Shown here piece by piece: positions 35,005 through 42,616 of a stretch of 64,000 bases of DNA. Position numbers and translations under genes: made by a program. Source of the stretch: Mesorhizobium sp. B2-7-2 (GTDB lineage Bacteria; Pseudomonadota; Alphaproteobacteria; Rhizobiales; Rhizobiaceae); contig NZ_VFTZ01000007.1 of assembly GCF_006440775.1 (NCBI RefSeq), positions 186,001 to 250,000 on the forward strand, written 5' to 3'. Below the pieces are notes generated by a model that saw only the letters and a list, made by a program, of their open reading frames with translations, searched no databases and was not told the DNA's origin. Within the stretch, counting starts at the first letter, position 1. Each line of letters begins with the position of its first letter.

Positions 35005-36363
35005 CTACTCGGCCGCCACGCCCTTCACCTCGAGATAGCTTTCCATGGAATCGTCCAGCGCCTGCAGCCAGGGCGTATGGTGGACCGGTGCCATGGTGCC
35101 GGTCATCAGCGAGCGGTAGGCATTGTCGCGGAAGGTCATGATGTTTTCCATCTTGTGGTGTTCCCACTCCATGAAGGTGCGGTTGACCGCCTCGACGTCG
35201 AAGCCCGGATAGTCGGTCTGGTCCATAAGTTCCTTGGTGTAGTCGCCCTGGAACCAGATCATCTGCTCGGCGTCCTCCAGCGTCTCCTCGCGCGCTCGCC
35301 ACTTGGCGCCGTGCTCGGCCATCGCTTCCGATGATGGCAGCTTTATGCGGCCCATGATGACGTCGCGCGCATACCAGGCCTGCGCATCGAACATGTTGAA
35401 GGTGTAGAACTGGTCCTGCATGCCGATGTAGAAAAGCTTCGGGTTCTTCTCCCAGACGACGCCTTCATAGAGATCGAGCGGCCACATCCGGTTGGCGGTC
35501 TTGAGCTTGAGGTCGTCGGTGAGGAAGGGGAAGGAATGCAGATAGCCGGTGCACAGGATGATGGCATCGACGTCCTTGGTGGTGCCGTCCTTGAAATGCG
35601 CTGTCTTGCCGACGACCTTCTGCAGCAGCGGCACCTCCTTCCAGTTCTCCGGCCATTTGAAACCCATCGGCTTGGAACGGTAGCTGGAGGTGATCGATTT
35701 GGCGCCGTATTTATAGCATTGCGAACCGATATCCTCGGCCGAATAGGAGCGGCCGATGATCAAGATGTCCTTGCCCTTGAATTCCATGGCGTCGCGGAAA
35801 TCGTGGCTGTGCAGGATGCGGCCGTTGAAGGTGGGGAAACCGTCGAAGAAGGGCACATTGGGCACGGAGAAATGGCCCGAAGCGACCACGACGTTGTCGA
35901 ACTCCTCCGAGTAGGTCACATCGTTGGTGCGATCATGCGCGGTGACGGTGAACTTTTTGGTCTCGCCGGAATAGGTCACCATGCGCACCGGGCTGTTGAA
36001 GCGCACCCATTCGCGCAGGCCGGATTTCTCGACGCGGCCCTTGATGTAGTCCCACAGCACGGCACGCGGCGGATAGGAAGCGATCGGCCGGCCGAAATGT
36101 TCCTCGAAGGTGTAGTCGGCGAATTCGAGGCATTCCTTCGGGCCGTTCGACCACAGATAGCGGTACATCGAGCCGTGCACCGGATCGCCATGCTCGTCGA
36201 GGCCGGTGCGCCAGGTGTAGTTCCACAGCCCGCCCCAGTCGCTCTGCTTCTCGAAGCAGACGATTTCCGGGATCTCCGCGCCCTTGTCGGCGGCCGACTT
36301 GAAGGCCCTTAGCTGCGCCAGGCCCGACGGTCCGGCTCCGATGACCGCGACACGAGATTTCAT
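35005..36363 (-). CDS. tmm: Trimethylamine monooxygenase
   Basis: 452-residue flavin monooxygenase that uses NADPH and O2 to convert trimethylamine to its N-oxide in the cytosol. FAD motif GAGPSG at residues 9-14, the FMO signature [15 protein letters not shown] motif [10 protein letters not shown] and [10 protein letters not shown] are all present; the C-terminal [17 protein letters not shown] is typical of bacterial Tmm rather than of Baeyer-Villiger enzymes. Start 36363 is preceded by AAGGAGG. Divergent from the XRE-cupin regulator across a 317-base gap; first step of the pathway encoded by the island. Assignment is strong by family plus neighbours. Confidence 0.93.
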   Translation of the reverse strand: MKSRVAVIGAGPSGLAQLRAFKSAADKGAEIPEIVCFEKQSDWGGLWNYTWRTGLDEHGDPVHGSMYRYLWSNGPKECLEFADYTFEEHFGRPIASYPPRAVLWDYIKGRVEKSGLREWVRFNSPVRMVTYSGETKKFTVTAHDRTNDVTYSEEFDNVVVASGHFSVPNVPFFDGFPTFNGRILHSHDFRDAMEFKGKDILIIGRSYSAEDIGSQCYKYGAKSITSSYRSKPMGFKWPENWKEVPLLQKVVGKTAHFKDGTTKDVDAIILCTGYLHSFPFLTDDLKLKTANRMWPLDLYEGVVWEKNPKLFYIGMQDQFYTFNMFDAQAWYARDVIMGRIKLPSSEAMAEHGAKWRAREETLEDAEQMIWFQGDYTKELMDQTDYPGFDVEAVNRTFMEWEHHKMENIMTFRDNAYRSLMTGTMAPVHHTPWLQALDDSMESYLEVKGVAAE

Positions 36364-36402
36364 TGCGGGCGTCCTCCTTTTTTGATTCGACTTTTTTGTT
36401 GA

Positions 36403-36447
36403 CGCAATTCCGGGCGGAAAACCGTTCGACACTTTTCCTGGAATTGC
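36403..36447. repeat. Small palindromic element, constant-loop family (copy 1)
   Basis: Stem GCAATTCC / GGAATTGC around the loop GGAAAACCGTTCGACACTTTTC. The loop core AAAACCG(C/T)TTC is shared with the copies at 49514, 50852 and 63210, whereas the stem is different. Located in the tmm-regulator gap (36364-36680). Confidence 0.72.
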
Positions 36448-36463
36448 TCCCACGAAACAAATT

Positions 36464-36482
36464 TTACTGACAGTGACAGTAA
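36464..36482. promoter_or_regulatory. Inverted repeat TTACTG-N7-CAGTAA in the tmm/regulator gap
   Basis: A 6-7-6 inverted repeat (with inner TGACAG direct repeats) between the divergent tmm and XRE-cupin genes; a perfect palindrome TTTGCGCGCAAA lies further right at 36541-36552, and TTCAC-N5-GTGAA at about 36643-36657 just before the regulator gene. Any of them could be the binding site of the XRE-cupin protein or of a global regulator. Functional role is inferred from position. Confidence 0.42.
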
Positions 36483-36680
36483 TTGGGTCTTTGGTGCTGT
36501 CAACAAACATCTGCGGCGACGGCGTTTGCGTGAAACGGTTTTTGCGCGCAAAGGCGGCGGCGTCACGTTGAAGCAGGCGTGCCCCGCAACATCCAGCGGC
36601 TTGCTGTCGCGGTTGCGCTCTTGTATCGCCACCGAATATGTTCACCTTGAGTGAAATAATCCGCGAGAGTCGGGGGCGAC

Positions 36681-37403
36681 ATGGCGAACAAGAATTCCGG
36701 CACCAAGTCCACCGATGCGGCAGCGAAGGGCAAGGCGCCGCTAAAGCGCGTTTCGGCGGCCGGGCGCACGATACGCGCGCCGTTGACGCAGAATCCGCAC
36801 GCCATCCGCGATACGCGCGAAAAAGTGCTGGAAGTGGCGATCGGCCATGAGGTGCGCGCGTTCCGCAAGAAGCTCGGCATCACCGTCGCCGATCTCGCCA
36901 CCGCCACCGAAATTTCGCTCGGCATGCTGTCGAAGATCGAAAACGGCATCACCTCGCCATCGCTGACGACATTGCAGGCGCTGTCGCGGGCGCTGGGCGT
37001 TCCGGTGACCGCGTTCTTCCGGCGCTTCGAGGAAGAGCACAGCGCCGTTTTCGTCAAGGCCGGCGAAGGCGTCGATGTCGAGCGGCGCGGCACCCGCGCC
37101 GGCCACCAGTACAACCTGCTCGGACATATCGGCGCCAACACCAGCGGCGTTGTCGTCGAGCCCTATCTCATCACATTGACCGAGAATTCGGACGTGTTCC
37201 CGACCTTCCAGCATGCGGGCATGGAATTCCTCTACATGCTCGAGGGCGAGGTCGTTTACCGGCACGGCAATAATCTCTATCCGATGAAGCCGGGCGACAG
37301 CCTGTTCTTCGACGCCGACGCGCCGCACGGCCCGGAAGAGTTGACGCGGCTGCCGATGCGGTATCTGTCGATCATCTGCTATCCGCAAAACAGCGCTGGG
37401 TGA
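36681..37403 (+). CDS. XRE-cupin regulator of the methylated-amine genes
   Basis: 240 residues: a basic N-terminal tail of about 50 residues, an XRE helix-turn-helix ([20 protein letters not shown], then [20 protein letters not shown]) at about 56-110, and a C-terminal cupin ([20 protein letters not shown], then [15 protein letters not shown]) whose HxxxE-type residues could bind a metal or small ligand. Located between tmm and the dmm operon and divergent from tmm, so it is the best local candidate to control the island. Its ligand, perhaps a methylated amine, is inferred. Confidence 0.88.
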   Translation: MANKNSGTKSTDAAAKGKAPLKRVSAAGRTIRAPLTQNPHAIRDTREKVLEVAIGHEVRAFRKKLGITVADLATATEISLGMLSKIENGITSPSLTTLQALSRALGVPVTAFFRRFEEEHSAVFVKAGEGVDVERRGTRAGHQYNLLGHIGANTSGVVVEPYLITLTENSDVFPTFQHAGMEFLYMLEGEVVYRHGNNLYPMKPGDSLFFDADAPHGPEELTRLPMRYLSIICYPQNSAG

Positions 37404-37430
37404 TTGACTGATCTCGCCCTTACCGCGCTT

Positions 37431-37618
37431 CGTCATTCTAGGGCGAAGCAAGGAGCGAAGCGACGCGCGCAGACCCTAGAATCCAGGCCGTGACGCTAAG
37501 GCGTTGCAACGGTTACCGAATTCCGTGCCTTTGCACCCTACGGCCGAGTTCACGGCATGGATACTCGGGTCAAGCCCGAGTATGACGACGTCACGGGGGC
37601 TTCGGCCAATCTCCAACG
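37431..37618. repeat. Dispersed intergenic element, second copy
   Basis: Same family as 27846-28089: shares CGTCATTCTA, the CAAGGAGCGAAGCGACGC block, CGGCATGGAT and the right end CGGCCAATCTCCAACG. The right half carries an extra palindrome CTCGGGTCAAGCCCGAG. Lies between the convergent regulator and dmmC genes. Confidence 0.78.
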
Positions 37619-37654
37619 TCGGCGCCGGAGGCGCCCAAGGTGGAGATCGGCAGT

Positions 37655-38695
37655 TCAATCCGGCCCGAATCCTGGTGACGTCGGGCTGCCGTCGTCGAGC
37701 TTCGACAGCCATTCCACCAGCGTCGGCCTGTATCGTGTCAGGCCCTTATAGGTGGCGAGCTCTTCCGGCAGGTCGCGGATGACGCGGTGCAGGCGGCGCG
37801 CCCATTTCGGCTGCGTGACCAGCTCGTCCATCTTGATCAGGTAGCAGCGGATCGGGAAGACGATGGCGTTCGAGCGCGGCAGCCGCCAGAAGCTTTGCAA
37901 TTCGACGCGCAGATGCACCTTGTCGCCGACATTCTCCGGCGTGACCGTGGCGCGGTCCGGGCCCCATTTGTGATAGTTCTCGGGGCTGGTATCGAGGCGC
38001 GGATTGATGGTCATCGTCCAGTTGAGGCGCCTTGCCGGCTTGCCCTGCTGGATGTTGGTGAGGAATTTCAGCGCGCGGGTGAAAATGCCCTTCTCATGCG
38101 CCAGCGGCACCGGCGCGTGCCATTCGAAGAAGTTCATGCCGATGTCGAAGTCGAGCGACCAGTCGGCCTGGGTGGTGACCATGCCGGCATCCATCCACAG
38201 ATTGCCGTCGCGCTGGTCCAGGATGCAGAAATCGCCTTGGCTTTGGCGGGTGATGTATTCCATCGGCCCGTAGGGCAGCGTCGAGGTGTCGCCGAAGATG
38301 AAGGTGTCGTCGATGCCGAGTGGCCGGTTGATCCAGCGCCAGCGGTCGCCGTCTCGCTCCAAGGTGAAATGCTCGGGATAGCCGAGCGCCTGCTGCTCCA
38401 TCAGAAGCTCGAGCAGGTCCCAGCCGGCCAGCGTCATATGCGGCAGCGACTGGCAGCGCAGCGGATCCTCGGCCAGCACCAGCGCGCGGTCCTGCATCTC
38501 GGCGACATAGTGCTCGTCGACGTCGATCAGGTTCTCGAGAACGCTGCCCTTGGGCCCGACGACATGCGGCTCGATGTTGACCGCATACATGTAGGCGTCT
38601 TCGTTGAACGGGAAGGGAAAGCGCCGGATGTGCTCCGGACTGTTCTTGAAGGTGAAATCGTCGCGAAACGTTTCTTTGCGAAAGGTGATGCCCAT
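37655..38695 (-). CDS. dmmC: Dimethylamine monooxygenase haem subunit (DUF3445)
   Basis: 346-residue DUF3445 protein, the haem-binding PAS-fold catalytic subunit of the haem-dependent oxidative N-demethylase (HODM) family. Typical segments: GITFRKETFRDDFTFKNSP at the start, YAVNIEPHVVG, LPHMTLAGWDLLELLMEQ and the DWSLDFDIGMNFFEWHAPVP core. Converts dimethylamine to monomethylamine and formaldehyde in the cytosol. Last gene of the operon dmmDABC, 9 bases after dmmB. Identity rests on family plus the exact gene set and order reported for marine dmmDABC loci. The haem ligand cannot be named with certainty from sequence alone. Confidence 0.9.
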   Translation of the reverse strand: MGITFRKETFRDDFTFKNSPEHIRRFPFPFNEDAYMYAVNIEPHVVGPKGSVLENLIDVDEHYVAEMQDRALVLAEDPLRCQSLPHMTLAGWDLLELLMEQQALGYPEHFTLERDGDRWRWINRPLGIDDTFIFGDTSTLPYGPMEYITRQSQGDFCILDQRDGNLWMDAGMVTTQADWSLDFDIGMNFFEWHAPVPLAHEKGIFTRALKFLTNIQQGKPARRLNWTMTINPRLDTSPENYHKWGPDRATVTPENVGDKVHLRVELQSFWRLPRSNAIVFPIRCYLIKMDELVTQPKWARRLHRVIRDLPEELATYKGLTRYRPTLVEWLSKLDDGSPTSPGFGPD

Positions 38696-38704
38696 TGACG
38701 CCTC

Positions 38705-39670
38705 CTATCTTTCCAGGACCAGCGACTTGCCCTCGAAGCGCGAGACGCAAGGCATGATCTTGCAGCCGGAACGGTGGTCTTCCTCGCTCAGCCAGTGATC
38801 GTTGTGGATGAACTTGCCGTCGAAGGAGATCACATTGGTCTCGCACTGGCCGCAAACGCCGCCGCGGCAGAGATAAGGCGGGTCGACGCCGGCGGCTTCG
38901 ATCGCCTCGAGCAGGCTCTGCTGCTCGCCGACGCGAATCGTCTTGTCGCTGACGGCCAAGGTCACGTCGAACGGCGCGCCGGGCTGCGGGGCCGCGAAAT
39001 GCTCGAAATGCACGGTCTCCGGCGGCCATCCGAGGCTAGCTGCGCGATCGCGCACCCAGTTGATCATGCCGGCCGGGCCGCAGACATAGAGGTGCGTGCC
39101 GAGCGGCTGCGAGGACAAGAGCCGCTCGAGGTCGATGCGCTCCTCGCGGTCGTCGTGGTAGAGCCTGACCCGGTTGCCATAGCGCTGCTGCAGGACATCG
39201 GCATAGGTCCCCAGCGAGGCGGTGCGGCAAGTGTAGTGCAATTCGAAATTGCCGCCGGCGGCTGCCAGCTGCGATGTCTGCGCCATGAAAGGCGTGATGC
39301 CGATGCCGCCGGCCAGCATCAGGTGCTTCTTCGCCCGGAGATCCAGCGAGAACAGATTGACCGGATAGCTGATCACCATCTCCAGGCCGGGCTTGACCTG
39401 CCGGTGCATGAACAGCGAACCGCCGCGGCCGACATCGTCGCGCCGGATGGAAATCGTGTATTCGCGCGTGTCGAGCGGCGAGCCCATCAGCGAATAGGGA
39501 TTGAGCCTGGTGCGGTCGCCGTCGCGCATCTCGACCACGACATGGGCGCCGCCGGAAAAGGTCGGTAGCAGCTCGCCGTCGCGACGGCGGAAATGGAAGC
39601 GGGTCACGAGATCGTTGACGGGAACGACATCGCTGACGACGACGTCGAGCTTGGTGGTGCCGGTGCTCAT
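38705..39670 (-). CDS. dmmB: Dimethylamine monooxygenase reductase subunit
   Basis: 321-residue phthalate-dioxygenase-reductase-type protein: flavin domain (RLNPYSLMGS then EYTISIRR), NAD(P)H domain (LAGGIGITPFM at 119-129, VCGPAGM), and a C-terminal plant-type 2Fe-2S ferredoxin with C268, C273, C276 and C308 (YLCRGGVCGQCETN, MPCVSR). It passes electrons from NAD(P)H to the haem subunit. Its ATG overlaps the dmmA stop by four bases (ATGA), so the subunits are translated together. Confidence 0.92.
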   Translation of the reverse strand: MSTGTTKLDVVVSDVVPVNDLVTRFHFRRRDGELLPTFSGGAHVVVEMRDGDRTRLNPYSLMGSPLDTREYTISIRRDDVGRGGSLFMHRQVKPGLEMVISYPVNLFSLDLRAKKHLMLAGGIGITPFMAQTSQLAAAGGNFELHYTCRTASLGTYADVLQQRYGNRVRLYHDDREERIDLERLLSSQPLGTHLYVCGPAGMINWVRDRAASLGWPPETVHFEHFAAPQPGAPFDVTLAVSDKTIRVGEQQSLLEAIEAAGVDPPYLCRGGVCGQCETNVISFDGKFIHNDHWLSEEDHRSGCKIMPCVSRFEGKSLVLER

Positions 39671-40257
39671 GGGAAGGCCTCCTCGATCGGAGGACTCTCG
39701 GAGCGATCCTCGGCGTTGATGCACACGCCCTGGAAGGCCGCGAGGCGCCGCGAATAGTGATCGCGCACCAGAAGCAGCAAGCCGCAATGCGAGCAGGTGG
39801 CAGGCTGCGTCGTCACGTTTTCGGTGATGCCCTTGCAGTGCACGCATTGCATGCGCCGCGCCAGCGAGCCGCGATGCTCGGTCTCAATCGAGGTGTGGTC
39901 GATGCCGGCTTCGAGCGCTACTTGCATCGCCTGTCCGATAAGGCCTTCGGTGCCGGCAAGATAAAGGCGCAGCCCCATATGGGCGTTGGTCAGCATCTGC
40001 TTCAGCCGCGGCAAGAGACTGGCGAAGGACGGAGCTATGTGGAGTTGCATCGGCTTCAGCGCTTCGAGGGCGGCGATGTGCTTGCCCCCCGGAATGAAGA
40101 CGATTTCCGCGCCGTCGAAAAAGCCGGGCGGCGCCTTGCCGGCCATGTCGGTAATCGCCAGCGCGCCTTCCGCGTCGGCGATGAAGAGATGATGCTTGCC
40201 GGGCTGCGGAGACAGCGTTCCGTAAACGGGCCGGCTGATGATCGTCTTGGCTGTCAT
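39667..40257 (-). CDS. dmmA: Dimethylamine monooxygenase subunit DmmA, zinc-ribbon protein
   Basis: 196 residues. The N-terminal about 130 residues form an alpha/beta domain related to ferredoxin-reductase nucleotide-binding folds (LHIAPSFASLLPRLKQML, LRLYLAGTEGLIGQAM), and the C-terminus has four Cys (C138, C141, C155, C158) in CVHC and CSHC, a zinc-ribbon or rubredoxin-like metal knuckle. Corresponds to the small subunit of the HODM complex; its exact part in electron transfer or assembly is not settled. Start 40257 follows a GAAGGAA ribosome site. Confidence 0.88.
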   Translation of the reverse strand: MTAKTIISRPVYGTLSPQPGKHHLFIADAEGALAITDMAGKAPPGFFDGAEIVFIPGGKHIAALEALKPMQLHIAPSFASLLPRLKQMLTNAHMGLRLYLAGTEGLIGQAMQVALEAGIDHTSIETEHRGSLARRMQCVHCKGITENVTTQPATCSHCGLLLLVRDHYSRRLAAFQGVCINAEDRSESPPIEEAFP

Positions 40258-40298
40258 TCTTTCCTTCGTACCTCGAGCCCCCTCCCCGTGATGATGCC

Positions 40299-41432
40299 TC
40301 AACCCTTGGCGGTGCGCTTGGTCTTTTTGGGATCGTCGAACGGCAGCGGTTGCGCCGTCGCCTTGATCGAGCCGCTCCGGTTGCGAATCTCGAGCCTGGT
40401 GTCCTTGACCGCGCAGTCGACATCGAGGCGCGCGATGCCCATCGATTTCTCGACCAGCGGCGAATACATGGCGCAGGTCACCACGCCGACTTGTCTGCCG
40501 TCGCGATAGACGGGCGCGCCCTCGTCGGCCGGCTCCTTGCCGTCGAGCAGCACGCCATAGATCTTGAAGCGCTCTTTGCCCTTCAGCCGATAATGCTCCT
40601 CGGCGCCGCGGAAGCCGGTCTTGCCGGGGCTGACGGTGAAGTCGAGGCCGAGCTCCCACAGCGTGTCGCCGGGGCCTTCGTTCTCGAACGGATACTTTTG
40701 CGAGTTGTCATAGGGATAGAAGAGCAGATAGCTCTCGACGCGCAGCATGTCGAGCGTGGTGAAGCGGCAGGGAATGATGCCGGCGCTCTTGCCCTCCTCG
40801 AGGATCCTGTCCCAGATCGTGCCGGCATCCTGGCCGCGGCAGAAGATCTCGTAGCCGCGCTCGCCGGTGTAGCCGGTGCGCGAGATCATCACCGGAAAGC
40901 CGAAGAGCTGCGTCTGCATATGATGGAAATAGTTGAGGTCGCGGATGCCCGGCACATGCTTGGCGAGATAGTTGACCGCGGTCGGGCCTTGCAGCGACAG
41001 GTCGTGCAGATTGTCGTCGAAGCGCAGCGAGACATCGCGGCCCATCGCCGCCCGCTGCAGCTCCTCATGGCCCGTGCCCGAGCCGTGCACGACCATCCAC
41101 GAGTTCGGGCTGATGCGGTAGAGGATGCAGTCGTCGGTGAATTTGCCGGCCTCGTTCAGCATGCAGGCATAGGTCGACTTGCCGGGATAGATCTTTTCCA
41201 CGTCGCGCGTCGTGGCGAGGTCGATGAGATGCGAGGCGTGAGGCCCGGTGATGTGGACCTTCTTCAGGCCGGAGACGTCCATCAGCCCGGCCTTGGTGCG
41301 GATCGCGACATATTCCTCGTCGGCGTCCTTGTCGTAGGTCCAGGCGGTGCCCATGCCGCTCCAGTCCTCGAGTTTCGAGCCGAGCGCGCGATGGCGATCC
41401 GCCAGGGTCGAGAATCTCCAGGATGCCGTCAT
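40299..41432 (-). CDS. dmmD: Dimethylamine monooxygenase GcvT-like subunit
   Basis: 377-residue aminomethyltransferase-fold (GcvT) protein, corresponding to the tetrahydrofolate-binding subunit of HODM, which would capture released formaldehyde as methylene-tetrahydrofolate. GcvT-like segments include DVSGLKKVHITGPHASHLID, SLQGPTAVNYLAKHV, MISRTGYTGERGYEIFC and the C-terminal GVVTCAMYSPLVEKSMGIARL. ATG 41432 is preceded by GGAGGA. First gene of dmmDABC; the 285-base region upstream is shared with the divergent transporter operon and holds the shared motif. Confidence 0.9.
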   Translation of the reverse strand: MTASWRFSTLADRHRALGSKLEDWSGMGTAWTYDKDADEEYVAIRTKAGLMDVSGLKKVHITGPHASHLIDLATTRDVEKIYPGKSTYACMLNEAGKFTDDCILYRISPNSWMVVHGSGTGHEELQRAAMGRDVSLRFDDNLHDLSLQGPTAVNYLAKHVPGIRDLNYFHHMQTQLFGFPVMISRTGYTGERGYEIFCRGQDAGTIWDRILEEGKSAGIIPCRFTTLDMLRVESYLLFYPYDNSQKYPFENEGPGDTLWELGLDFTVSPGKTGFRGAEEHYRLKGKERFKIYGVLLDGKEPADEGAPVYRDGRQVGVVTCAMYSPLVEKSMGIARLDVDCAVKDTRLEIRNRSGSIKATAQPLPFDDPKKTKRTAKG

Positions 41433-41543
41433 CCGATCGTCCTCCGTGCGATTTAAGTCGTTGCCGTTCCCTGCTCCTGCTTGGTGGCGGAGCTTGGTCG
41501 AATATTGACCGCAAACGGCGAAGCCCTGCAATCCCCTTGAAGC

Positions 41544-41575
41544 AAATAATTTCATTGTCAGGCAAATTTCTTGCC
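41544..41575. promoter_or_regulatory. Shared island motif upstream of dmmD (copy 1)
   Basis: Contains AAATAATTTCA, a 4-base gap, then CAGGCAAATTTCTTGC, the right part of which is palindromic (GGCAA-N5-TTGCC). Close relatives occur upstream of tdm (AAATAATTTCA and CAGGCAAACTTGTTTC) and of mgsA (CAGGAAAATTTCTTTC). Lies in the divergent gap between dmmD and the small-protein/APC operon. Binding protein unknown; the XRE-cupin regulator is a candidate. Confidence 0.6.
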
Positions 41576-41609
41576 CGATGACAAACGGTTTGCGATGCGT
41601 AAATCCGGC

Positions 41610-41639
41610 TTGACAATTCCGGGAATCGAGCGGAATTTA
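41610..41639 (+). promoter_or_regulatory. Candidate promoter of the small-protein/APC operon
   Basis: TTGACA at 41610-41615, 18 bases, then AATTTA, about 80 bases before the first small gene. The -10 is weak, so the exact element is uncertain. Confidence 0.45.
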
Positions 41640-41717
41640 TGAAAAAAATTTCACTCTGTTGAAAGAGTGGACGCCCGGTCGGTTGTGTGGCCGGACGTCG
41701 CCAGAAGGGGAAAACCG

Positions 41718-42005
41718 ATGTCCGACATGCAGCAGCGCATCGAAGCGCTGTACCGTTCCGACGTACGTGGGTCTGTGCTCCTGATCGTGTGCCTGTGGGC
41801 AACGATCCTCTTCGTCCTCCTGATGACATGGCCATACATTCCGCATAGCGGCATCAAGCTCGTGGTGGCGGTTGCAGCCGCGGCGGTGCTGATCTTCAAC
41901 ACCGCCGCGATCCTCGCCATGCTCAACCACTACAAGGAAGACAAGGACTTCATCTACGGGCTCGACATCAAGAACGCCGACGCCGCCCGCAACCGCCAAT
42001 CGTGA
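41718..42005 (+). CDS. Small two-helix membrane protein, transporter-linked
   Basis: 95 residues. After about 17 soluble residues (MSDMQQRIEALYRSDVRGSV) there are two hydrophobic helices (LLIVCLWATILFVLLM and LVVAVAAAAVLIFNTAAILA) and a charged cytosol-like tail. ATG 41718 is preceded by AGAAGGGG. It opens the run of three small membrane proteins ahead of the APC permease; 11 bases separate its stop from the ATG of the next gene. I do not recognise a named family. A role as accessory subunit or regulator of the permease is inferred from gene order only. Confidence 0.8.
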   Translation: MSDMQQRIEALYRSDVRGSVLLIVCLWATILFVLLMTWPYIPHSGIKLVVAVAAAAVLIFNTAAILAMLNHYKEDKDFIYGLDIKNADAARNRQS

Positions 42006-42016
42006 AGGGAGAAACC

Positions 42017-42394
42017 ATGGCTCGCTATACCCCGCCGGAGCAGAGCAAGGCCGGACAGATCCTCGACATCGCGGTCGTGGTGGTCGCAATCTTCGTGGCG
42101 CTCTGGCTGCCGCTGAAACTCGGCTTTGCCGGGGCGGCGAAGTCGATCGACCCGCTCGATGCCAAGACCTGGGACGCGCTCGGCCAGAATGCGACCATGG
42201 CGTCGATCTGGGAGAAGCTGGGCTACACGCCGGAGACGGCGCACGACATCATCCAGAACCGCTTCCATTACATCATCGACTGGCCGACGCTGATCATCAT
42301 GGCGATCGTGCTGATCGCGTATTTCGTCTTCCTGTTCCGCGCCTCCGACAAGGAATATCGCGAGGTGATCAACGAGAAGTTCGACGACAAATAG
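42017..42394 (+). CDS. Small two-helix membrane protein, transporter-linked
   Basis: 125 residues with a first membrane helix (ILDIAVVVVAIFVALWLPL), a soluble loop of about 50 residues (GFAGAAKSIDPLDAKTWDAL onward) and a second helix (LIIMAIVLIAYFVFLF) before a charged tail. ATG 42017 has AAGGGAG directly upstream; the in-frame GTG at 42002 is less likely. Product family not recognised. Adjacent small genes and the following APC permease suggest a shared membrane assembly. Confidence 0.8.
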   Translation: MARYTPPEQSKAGQILDIAVVVVAIFVALWLPLKLGFAGAAKSIDPLDAKTWDALGQNATMASIWEKLGYTPETAHDIIQNRFHYIIDWPTLIIMAIVLIAYFVFLFRASDKEYREVINEKFDDK

Positions 42395-42442
42395 ACTTCG
42401 ACGACACAGAGACTTTGACGACAAGAGACCGGGGAAAACATC

Positions 42443-42604
42443 ATGTGGATGGGACTGTCTTACGTTTGCTGGGGCATCTCGGTCGTGCTTGCGGCGTGGA
42501 TGCTCTACGACTGGTTCAAGGTCGATACGACCTATTCCGAGGAGACCTTGACGTCTTCCCGTGAAGGCGAACTTGAAGCCGTTTCCGAAAAACACCGGAT
42601 CTGA
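42443..42604 (+). CDS. 53-residue single-helix microprotein
   Basis: Translation: begins MWMGLSYVCWGISVVLAAWM, then LYDWFKVDTTYSEETL and a charged tail ending KHRI. One N-terminal membrane helix (about residues 5-22) and an acidic, soluble C-terminus. GGGGA lies eight bases before the ATG. It lies between the second small membrane gene and the APC permease, with a 12-base gap to the permease. Too short for usual gene finders. The conserved aromatic/Tyr cluster after the helix suggests a protein contact; function unknown. Confidence 0.72.
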   Translation: MWMGLSYVCWGISVVLAAWMLYDWFKVDTTYSEETLTSSREGELEAVSEKHRI

Positions 42605-42616
42605 GTGGGGACTGAC

